From: Strigomonas culicis
Lineage: Eukaryota > Euglenozoa > Kinetoplastea > Trypanosomatida > Trypanosomatidae
DNA: 10,734 bases
Assembly (NCBI GenBank): GCA_000482145.1
Contig: AUXH01000635.1
Coordinates: forward strand, 1 to 10,734
Reading direction: 5' to 3'
The notes under the pieces are model-generated. The model did not search any database, was not told where the DNA came from, and saw only the letters and a program-made list of their open reading frames with translations. Shown piece by piece: positions 1 to 5,853 of this stretch (the first letter of the stretch is position 1; every line of letters starts with the position of its first letter). Both the position numbers and the translations under genes were made by a program.

Positions 1-351
1 CCTGGCGCAGCGCTGGCGGCGCGCGGCGCCCGCGGCGGCCGGCGGCGGCGACGGGCGGCGACGGCAGCCGCCTGCCCGCGGCGGCCAGCCGCTCGCTGCG
101 CCTCTTCGCGCTCCCGGCCGCGGCCGGGGCGCCGCCGCTGCTGCTGCCGGAGGGGACGACGGCGGGCCGGCTGTGGCGCGGCCGCCCTGCAGCGCGTGCC
201 GCGCGACGGCGGCGGCGCGGCCCTGCTGCTCCTCTACACCCGCGAGCGCGAGTACGGCACCGGCTGCTGCGATGACGGCTGCGACCCCTGTTGTGCTTAC
301 TGCCCCATCGTACCCGCGTGTCTCTGCGTCTTGTGCTGGGGGTGCTTCTAG
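1..351 (+). CDS. 3' end of a gene for a Cys-tailed protein, with an apparent frameshift
   Basis: Only the C-terminal part is in the window, and I do not recognise the family. The last 28 codons (265-348) contain ten cysteines mixed with hydrophobic residues (motifs CCDDGC, DPCCAYC, CLCVLCWGCF), ending at TAG 349-351. Such a tail could be a palmitoylated membrane anchor or a metal- or disulfide-rich tail; that is inference. From base 3 to about 174 the G/C-only codon position falls at coordinates of remainder 2 modulo 3, so codons start at remainder 0. From about 188 onward the G/C-only position has remainder 0, so codons start at remainder 1. The frame ending at 351 is open back to base 1, so a stop-based gene caller would miss the switch. 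One extra base or two missing bases near 175-187 would explain it, either a sequencing error in GC-rich DNA or a real lesion. Confidence 0.6.
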   Translation, partial: PGAALAARGARGGRRRRRAATAAACPRRPAARCASSRSRPRPGRRRCCCRRGRRRAGCGAAALQRVPRDGGGAALLLLYTREREYGTGCCDDGCDPCCAYCPIVPACLCVLCWGCF

Positions 352-454
352 TGCTAGTGGAGCGACTGCGCCTTCGGCCCAACGATGACGCTGAAATGCG
401 CAGAGGAGTGCAGTAAGGTGTGGGATGGGCATCATCCGAGGCTTGTGGACGTGC

Positions 455-476
455 GAGAGAGAGAGAGAGAGAGAGA
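455..476 (+). repeat. (GA)11 microsatellite
   Basis: Eleven perfect GA units lie in the presumed 3' UTR of the Cys-tailed gene. A second, imperfect GA-rich block lies at 868-907, in the predicted leader of the next gene. Confidence 0.9.
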
Positions 477-810
477 AACAGCAAAAGGGGAAAAAAGAAG
501 GAAGGAATCACGGTAGCAAGAGGAAAGAGGGCGAGACACTGGCACCGCACGGATAGAACATCTGCTGCTGCACACACGGCCCGGGTCGGTGGCCGCAGAA
601 GGTAGGCGATGAAGGGCCCCGGCTCGTTCGTGAACCGTATCGAAGAAACAGCGAACCACAACGGAGAGATGGAGTACTCTCTCACTGCTCTGCACATGAC
701 GACAGATGTGTCAGCGATGTGAAGCGGATACTTCTTTTGCCTCGTTCTATAATTGAACGGGCTTACTATACACACATACATGTACATATGTAAACACCTG
801 CGTGTATCTT

Positions 811-869
811 TGTTGTATGTACTTTGCTTTATCTTCCTATACCACATCTACATCTCAATATATTTAAAG
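811..869 (+). promoter_or_regulatory. Predicted spliced-leader acceptor for the ankyrin gene
   Basis: A T/C-rich stretch (about 811-856) is followed by AG at 868-869. From 725 to 867 there is no AG dinucleotide at all, an AG-free zone of 143 bases, which makes 868-869 the natural first acceptor. ATGs at about 779, 788 and 817 lie upstream of it and would be removed. The resulting leader (870-937) is 68 bases, purine-rich, and free of ATG. AGs at 919-920 and 930-931 are possible secondary sites. Confidence 0.6.
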
Positions 870-937
870 AGAAAGAGAGAGCGAGAGTGAGAGAGGGAGA
901 GAGAGATACGCATACTACAGTTCGATTGCAGCCCATC

Positions 938-3493
938 ATGGCGGACCCCAACCTGTGCGTGTCGGACACGTTCTACCGCACGCCGCTCCCGCAGACGCCT
1001 CTGGAGAAGGACCTCTGGCGCCACGTCATGCGGCTGTACGAGATGCACACGCTCGCGGACGTGCAAGCACGCGCGAGGGCGTGCCGCGAGGCCGCCGGCG
1101 CCACGGCTGTCACCCCCGCGACCTTCTCCGCCCTCGCCACGCACCGGGCCGTCCCCGACGCGGCGCGCGGCGCGGACGTGCCGTACGACAACGAGGCTGC
1201 GCCGGCGGCGGAGGGCGAGGCGGCGGCGCCGCAGCCGGCGCCGCCGTTGTCGCCGCGCACGACCACCATTGAGAGCGACATCCTCACGTGCCTCGGCGAG
1301 CTGACCGCGCAGCTGCGCGCGATGGAGGAGGGCGGCGTCGTCGTGAGCGCCTCCGTGCTGGACGTCGCCATCCAGCACCCGCTGCCGGGCCTGCGCCGCG
1401 TCGCGGTGCGCGTGCTGCTGCACTACCCGTGCTGGCGCTTCGACTGCTGCGCCCCCGTCGCGGTCGCGGCCGCCGTCGGCGACGAGATGGTCGTGCACAC
1501 GCTGCTGGCCGACCGCCGCGTCGCCCCCAACAGCGGCTTCCCCCTTGTCCGCGCGGTGCGGCGGCGCCACCTCGGGGTGCTGGAGGCGCTGCTCGCCCAC
1601 CACCGCGTCCGGCCTAACTACGGCAGCGCGCTCTACGAGGCGGTGCGCGGCGGCGACCTCGCGGCCGCGCGCGTGCTGGGCGCGCACAAGGACATCAAGG
1701 TCAACGCGCGCGTCAACGGCCGCTGCGAGACGGTGCTGACGTATATGGTGCGCGAGTTCGCCCGCCTCGCGCAGGGCGCGCACCGCCACCGCAGTCCCTA
1801 TACGCCCGCCGGCGCGCGCGAGATGCTCGCGTACCTCCTGCGCCACCCCAAGACGGACGTCAACATGGGCTTCTACGCGACGCCGCTGCAGATGGCGGTG
1901 CGGCTGCGCTGCGCGGAGCTCGTGCAGCTGCTGCTGCAGCACCCCGGCGTGCACGTGAACGTGCCGGCCCACCCCGCCGCCACGCTCGCGGAGTCCTTCT
2001 TCCTCCTCCGGCAGCGCTCGATCCCCGTGGCGGCGCTGCACAACAGCGTGCGGGCGCCGCTGGACCTCGCGCTGCACCTCCGCGACGTCGCCACCTTCGC
2101 CGTGCTGGTGCGCGACATACGCGTGCGGGCGCCCAAGACGATGCTGCGCACGCTGGAGCAGGACCCACGCGCGATGAGCAGCATCCCCTTCGAGGAGGCG
2201 TTCGCCGTGTACCGGCAGGACTGGGAGGGCCCCTTGTGGTTCCGGCGCCGCGTCTGCGTTCTCGTCGGCGCCGTCTCCGGCCTCGTGCTGACCGTGTCCA
2301 ACGCGCTGCTCGCCGCCGTGTACCTGCGGCGGCTCGACGGCCGGCTGCTGGCCGCGCTGCTCGTCACCTACCTGCTGACCACGCCCGTGTCGGCCGCCGC
2401 GTGCTACCTGCGGCGGCACATGCACCTCGCGCCGCCCGGCGACGACGGCACGGCGCCCAAGGCGATGGACTTCGAAGCACTGGCGCGCCTGCTGTGGCCG
2501 GGGCACGGCGCGCCCGCGCACCGCGCGCTCGCCGCCGCCGTGGCGCTGCTGCCCGCCTGCCTGCCCCTCGCGGAGCTGCTGCTGCTGCGCTGGAGCGCGC
2601 TGGTCGGCCAGCGCCGCACCCCGCTGGCCGACCACGAGGCGGAGGCGCAATGGCACTACTTCGTCGGCACGTTCTCGACCCTCAGCACGCCGCGGTCCGC
2701 CGGCAGCAGCGCGACGCCGCGGCGCCGCGCCCCGCCCGCCTGCGCCGCCTTCCGCCGCCTCCCGAGCGAGGACTCGCCGCCGGCCGCCGGCCTCGGCAAC
2801 GAGAGCTTCTCGCGGCCCGACCCCGCGCTCGGCGCCGCGCGCGCGATGCGGCGGCTGCACGAGGACGCGCGCGAGGCGCTGCCGCCGCTGCAGCGCGACG
2901 GCCCGCCCGCCCCGCGCGGCGCGCGCGCTCGCAACCGCGCGGCCGACGTCACGGTGGTGCGCCTCGAGGAGGAGGAGGAAGAGGGGGGTGCGCTGCCGGC
3001 GGCGGGCAGCCCCACCCTCGAGAACGAGGGCCCCATCGTGCTGACCACGGCGTGGCAGGCCGCCTCCGGCGACGACGTGACGATGGTGCCCAAGGACGAG
3101 TACTCCTTTGCGGCGACGCAGGAGTACAGCCGGCCGGACCTGTACGCGCGCGCGGTGCTGTACCTCTGCTTCGAGGGCCTGGCGCCATCGCGCCTGCTGG
3201 TCTGCGTCGTGCATGTGTTCGTGCTGCTGCTGACGCTGTTCCCGAACAGCACCGCCGAGAGCACGGCGGACACCGCCACGACGTCGCGGCTGACGGTGCC
3301 GATTGTGTTCCTTTGCTTTGTGAGCTTCTGTGCAACGGTGTCCAACGGGTGCGCGGTGATGATGATCCTGTTTGTGCTCAACAACCGCGTGCGGGCGCGC
3401 CAGCGGCAGCAGCTACAGGAGGAGGAGGAGAACATGTACGTGATGGAAGAAGATGATGAGGATGAGCGTGTACTGGAAAGCTATATGGTGTAG
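938..3493 (+). CDS. Ankyrin-repeat multi-pass membrane protein
   Basis: The protein has 851 residues. The frame is open further upstream, but only through AT-rich, GA-repeat sequence with no ATG, so ATG 938 (after the predicted acceptor) is taken as the start. Divergent ankyrin units fill residues about 140-395, clearest at 172-200, 201-229, 230-258 and 312-344, with the recurring pattern of hydrophobic-LL, HP, V-x-VN. Membrane segments follow at about 439-463, 470-491, 530-550, 753-768 and 787-814. Between the third and fourth is a ~200-residue Arg/Ala/Pro-rich loop with an acidic run (~677-682). The C-terminal tail (815-851) is first basic, then strongly acidic. A possible N-glycosylation sequon (Asn770-Ser-Thr) lies between the last two segments. 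Ankyrin repeats usually bind proteins; partner, membrane and any transport role are unknown. Five segments would put the two ends on opposite sides, so one may be miscounted. Confidence 0.85.
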   Translation: MADPNLCVSDTFYRTPLPQTPLEKDLWRHVMRLYEMHTLADVQARARACREAAGATAVTPATFSALATHRAVPDAARGADVPYDNEAAPAAEGEAAAPQPAPPLSPRTTTIESDILTCLGELTAQLRAMEEGGVVVSASVLDVAIQHPLPGLRRVAVRVLLHYPCWRFDCCAPVAVAAAVGDEMVVHTLLADRRVAPNSGFPLVRAVRRRHLGVLEALLAHHRVRPNYGSALYEAVRGGDLAAARVLGAHKDIKVNARVNGRCETVLTYMVREFARLAQGAHRHRSPYTPAGAREMLAYLLRHPKTDVNMGFYATPLQMAVRLRCAELVQLLLQHPGVHVNVPAHPAATLAESFFLLRQRSIPVAALHNSVRAPLDLALHLRDVATFAVLVRDIRVRAPKTMLRTLEQDPRAMSSIPFEEAFAVYRQDWEGPLWFRRRVCVLVGAVSGLVLTVSNALLAAVYLRRLDGRLLAALLVTYLLTTPVSAAACYLRRHMHLAPPGDDGTAPKAMDFEALARLLWPGHGAPAHRALAAAVALLPACLPLAELLLLRWSALVGQRRTPLADHEAEAQWHYFVGTFSTLSTPRSAGSSATPRRRAPPACAAFRRLPSEDSPPAAGLGNESFSRPDPALGAARAMRRLHEDAREALPPLQRDGPPAPRGARARNRAADVTVVRLEEEEEEGGALPAAGSPTLENEGPIVLTTAWQAASGDDVTMVPKDEYSFAATQEYSRPDLYARAVLYLCFEGLAPSRLLVCVVHVFVLLLTLFPNSTAESTADTATTSRLTVPIVFLCFVSFCATVSNGCAVMMILFVLNNRVRARQRQQLQEEEENMYVMEEDDEDERVLESYMV

Positions 3494-3536
3494 GCGTATG
3501 TTTGATGTGCTGATCATTGTTTGTTTGCTTGGTTGC

Positions 3537-3569
3537 CTTTTTTTTTCTTTCTTTCTTTCTTCCCGTTAG
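3537..3569 (+). promoter_or_regulatory. Distal candidate spliced-leader acceptor
   Basis: An almost uninterrupted pyrimidine tract with CTTT repeats ends in AG at 3568-3569. A transcript spliced here would carry a 233-base leader with several upstream ATGs. One of these, at 3605, is in frame with the DNL zinc-finger protein. Confidence 0.5.
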
Positions 3570-3717
3570 GTTTTCTATGAAAGTGTTGAACACTACTTAA
3601 GTACATGCATACACAAGATTATAGCGTAACAGCGACAAGGAAAAAATGTCAATCGATGAGAAGTGCTCCACTTTCTTCATGTCCTTTACGATCCCTCGTC
3701 ACTACGAGATCTATATG

Positions 3718-3776
3718 TATCTTCTTAATCTTGTTTTGCCTTCCTTCTCCACACCCAGCTACATACGCACTTTCAG
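3718..3776 (+). promoter_or_regulatory. Proximal candidate spliced-leader acceptors for the DNLZ gene
   Basis: A T/C-rich tract (about 3719-3756) is AG-free back to about 3708 and ends at AG 3757-3758. A second AG follows at 3775-3776. Either gives a 26 to 44-base leader without any ATG before the start at 3803, which fits the mitochondrial presequence being the true N-terminus. Confidence 0.6.
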
Positions 3777-3802
3777 CTTTTATTATTATTGTTTTTATTG
3801 CC

Positions 3803-4393
3803 ATGCTGCGCTCTCTCCTGTTCTCACGCGGCCAAGTGCTCACCGCGTTGCGGCGCGGCGCGCGGTCGGCCATGATGCCGTCCGCACTCGCCGCTCGGGC
3901 GTGCAGCACGACGCCGCCGCCGGGCCGCCCGCCGGTCGCGCCGGCGCCGCCGACGCCGACGGCCGCGGCGGACGAGGAGGCCCAGCGGCTGCAGGCGCTC
4001 GCGGCCACGCTCGCGCAGCTGCCGCAGGCCGACCGCGACCTCATCCTCAACGCGCTGCGGGACCCGATGAGCCAGAAGCCGTCCGTCATGGGCGGCCCCG
4101 GGATCGGCACGAAGGGCGGCGACATGGTGGCCGCCTTCACCTGCGGCCGCTGCGACTTCCGCATGGTGAAGAAGTTCAGCAAGCACGCCTACACCAAGGG
4201 GATCGTCATCGTCGAGTGCCCCGGCTGCGAGGTGAAGCACCTGTTGGCGGACAACCTCGGCTGGCTCGAGGACAAGAAGATGAACGTCGAGGACTACCTA
4301 CGCGAGAAGGGGGAACGCTTCACCCGCCTCGGCAGCGGGGACTACCAGGTGGAGCCGCCGCTGTCGGGGGAGCCGGGGGAGGCACAACCGTAG
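3803..4393 (+). CDS. Mitochondrial DNL zinc-finger protein (Zim17/Hep1/DNLZ family)
   Basis: A 196-residue protein, close to the usual size of the family. Zim17/Hep1 keeps mitochondrial Hsp70 soluble and active in the matrix, supporting protein import and Fe-S cluster assembly (family knowledge). Residues 1-40 look like a mitochondrial presequence: many Arg, Ser and Ala and no acidic residue. A low-complexity Pro/Ala linker follows. The zf-DNL domain spans about 110-157: zinc ligands Cys114/Cys117 (CGRC) and Cys139/Cys142 (CPGC), 21 residues between the pairs, conserved Arg120 and His146, and the signature ADNLGW at 149-154 with Asp150. Start ATG 3803 was chosen because the upstream in-frame ATG at 3605 would add 66 residues of T-rich, intergenic-like sequence that the proximal splice sites remove. 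The zinc-finger core is complete, so the protein should be functional. Confidence 0.93.
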   Translation: MLRSLLFSRGQVLTALRRGARSAMMPSALAARACSTTPPPGRPPVAPAPPTPTAAADEEAQRLQALAATLAQLPQADRDLILNALRDPMSQKPSVMGGPGIGTKGGDMVAAFTCGRCDFRMVKKFSKHAYTKGIVIVECPGCEVKHLLADNLGWLEDKKMNVEDYLREKGERFTRLGSGDYQVEPPLSGEPGEAQP

Positions 4394-4442
4394 AGGCGAC
4401 GCGTCCGGTACCTCTTCCTCTCCGCTCTTTTCTGCACTTTGC

Positions 4443-4478
<36 letters not shown>
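4443..4478 (+). repeat. (TTA)12 microsatellite
   Basis: Thirty-six bases of perfect TTA/ATT repeat lie about 50 bases after the DNLZ stop codon, in the presumed 3' UTR. Length polymorphism between strains is likely. Confidence 0.9.
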
Positions 4479-4895
4479 GTACTTATTGTTCACAGGATTT
4501 CGTTTTACAAAAAAAAAGTACATGGTTGTTACTACCAGCTTTGCTAATGATCGTGCCATTGTTGTTGTGAACTCCATTACATCTTAATAAACTGCTCTTC
4601 TTCGAACCGCTTTGTAACTGAAGAGACGGAACGGAGAAAGATATACGATTTAATATAATCAACCAGTCAGGCAAATACACAAACAGGCAACGAATTAAAA
4701 CGAAAAAAAAAAGAATAGAAAGAGATGGGAAGTGCTCCTTCTCTGGCTACCATTGTTTGCTTGTCGTTGTTTTTTGCATCACTGAGGTAAAACAGAAAAA
4801 AAAAAGGGTTGCTCTGTGCATTGGGCAGACTGTCATTCATTGTAGCTTCTTTTATATTCCCTTCATAATCAATTATGTATCTAGTAGAAGCATAT

Positions 4896-4943
4896 ACTTT
4901 CTCTCTCTCTCTCCTCTTCTATTGTTGTGTTGTCACTTGACAG
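4896..4943 (+). promoter_or_regulatory. Strong distal spliced-leader acceptor
   Basis: A CT-repeat pyrimidine tract (4896-4921) is followed by a T/G-rich stretch and AG at 4942-4943, with no AG between about 4891 and 4941. It lies 911 bases upstream of the cyclin-gene ATG, at the left border of the ATG-free zone. It would therefore define a leader of about 910 bases without an upstream AUG. Alternatively it serves an unseen non-coding transcript. Confidence 0.5.
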
Positions 4944-5529
4944 TATTCTTTTTTTTTTTTTTTGGTTTCTGTATACATCTATACAAAAGGCAAAAAAAAA
5001 ACACGATTTTTTTTTCTGGCAAAAGAGAAAGACAGAGAGAATAAAACAAACAAAGAAAATACGTTTATCTTGTAAAAGTGGTTTTAACTATTTTTGTACG
5101 TAAACGCTTTTTTCTTTCTTTTTTTAACTCAATAAACTGTTATTATTGCATCTATCCGATCAAGCATTCATCTCTTTACGTGCCGTATAAACACACAGGT
5201 TACAATTTCTGGCAAAGTAATCATAAGAAGAGTAAGAAAAAGAAAAAAGGCCTCTCCTTTCTTTTTCCTTTTGTATTCTTCTTCCAGATTTTTCCCTTTT
5301 TTACCCGCTTCACGTTTCTGTCCTTTTTTTTTTTTTGGCTCAAAGACAAAAATAAAAATTGTATCACAGCATTACGACAATCATATCTAATCGTAACAGA
5401 TAGAGCAGAGCGGGTGTGAAAGTAGAGACGACAACATCTTCACTTCACGTATTACGCCTTTATTTCTTTTTGTCTTGTACGACTTTCCCTTTTTTTTCTA
5501 TAAAGCACTTTACTACACTTGCTCTTTTT

Positions 5530-5554
5530 TTCTTTTCTTAGCAAAAGAAAAGAA
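5530..5554 (+). other. Perfect 10-bp inverted repeat around a possible splice acceptor
   Basis: The pyrimidine arm 5530-5539 is exactly complementary to the purine arm 5545-5554, with a five-base loop AGCAA. The AG of the loop (5540-5541) directly follows the pyrimidine tract and looks like a splice acceptor, so folding of the RNA would bury the tract. Confidence 0.55.
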
Positions 5555-5670
5555 GTGTTTTAAAGCAGACAGTGATAAGGAAAAAGAGGTGATAATATTC
5601 ATATTATTTTAATTTTATTAACTACCATAGAAGGAAGAAGAAAAAAGCATCACCATAACGGCTTAACGAC

Positions 5671-5706
5671 GTTGCTTCTCTTTTGTTTTTTGTCTGCATA
5701 CTATAG
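5671..5706 (+). promoter_or_regulatory. Proximal spliced-leader acceptor for the cyclin gene
   Basis: A T/C-rich tract (about 5671-5694) is followed by AG at 5705-5706, with no other AG from 5648 to 5704. The leader would be 147 bases, A-rich and free of ATG, with in-frame stops at 5704 and 5749 upstream of the start codon. Confidence 0.6.
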
Positions 5707-5853
5707 AAAACCATATTCATATAACCATACGACGAACAGGAAAATAAATAAAAACGCATACATCATAAGTCCACTCGACTGATAGAAGAATTCAACACAC
5801 AGAAGAAGCAACGCAAACAAAAGATAGGCGGTGTCCCTTTCGATCCCTCCATC

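Larger units (their letters stand above)
352..937 (+). other. Intergenic region: 3' UTR of gene 1 and leader of the ankyrin gene
   Basis: No gene is supported here. The stretch holds the 3' UTR of the Cys-tailed gene, a (GA)11 repeat at 455-476, an AT-rich segment from about 725 to 867, a predicted spliced-leader acceptor at 868-869 and a purine-rich leader. The short open frames at 420-605 (+) and 432-695 (-) are low-complexity and lack the G/C third-position signature of the real genes. Confidence 0.7.
3494..3802 (+). other. Short intergenic region with two predicted splice acceptors
   Basis: It contains the 3' UTR of the ankyrin gene and the leader of the DNL zinc-finger gene. A T-rich then CTTT-repeat pyrimidine tract (about 3537-3564) leads to AG 3568-3569, and a second tract leads to AG 3757-3758 and 3775-3776. 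Upstream ATGs at 3577, 3605, 3646 and others lie between the two acceptors. Confidence 0.7.
4394..5853 (+). other. Long AT-rich intergenic region: DNLZ 3' UTR and cyclin-gene leader
   Basis: No protein gene is supported in these 1,460 bases. Open frames at 4757-5044 and 5078-5419 begin with TTG and GTG, are T- and A-rich, and encode only Phe/Leu/Lys-rich low complexity. The first part (to about 4880) contains ATGs, a (TTA)12 repeat and A-rich runs, as in a 3' UTR. From 4878 to 5853 there is no ATG on the + strand. Pyrimidine tracts followed by AG occur at 4942-4943, 5286-5287, 5540-5541 and 5705-5706. Poly-T runs occur at 4949-4963 and 5324-5336. I saw no tRNA or snoRNA. Confidence 0.7.

Noticed and set aside
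432..695. Minus-strand open frame of 87 codons in the first spacer
   Set aside because: Its sequence comes partly from the GA repeat, it lacks third-position G/C bias, and it opposes the direction of all genes in the window.
824..937. N-terminal extension of the ankyrin protein
   Set aside because: It starts at TTG in AT-rich sequence, crosses the predicted splice acceptor at 868-869, and is encoded by GA repeats. ATG 938 is the first plausible start.
848..3214. 788-codon open frame on the minus strand opposite the ankyrin gene
   Set aside because: Stop codons are rare on both strands when third positions are nearly all G or C. The product is a repetitive Arg/Ala/Gly-rich string without domains, and the plus frame has ankyrin units and membrane segments.
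4757..5419. Two open frames (4757-5044 and 5078-5419) that look like hydrophobic or membrane proteins
   Set aside because: They begin with TTG and GTG rather than ATG, have AT-rich codons unlike every real gene here, and owe their hydrophobicity to poly-T tracts coding for Phe and Leu.
4394..5853. Possible tRNA, snoRNA or other RNA gene in the long spacer
   Set aside because: I found no cloverleaf-like stem arrangement, no paired C and D boxes, and no conserved A/B box pair by eye. A covariance-model search would be the decisive test.
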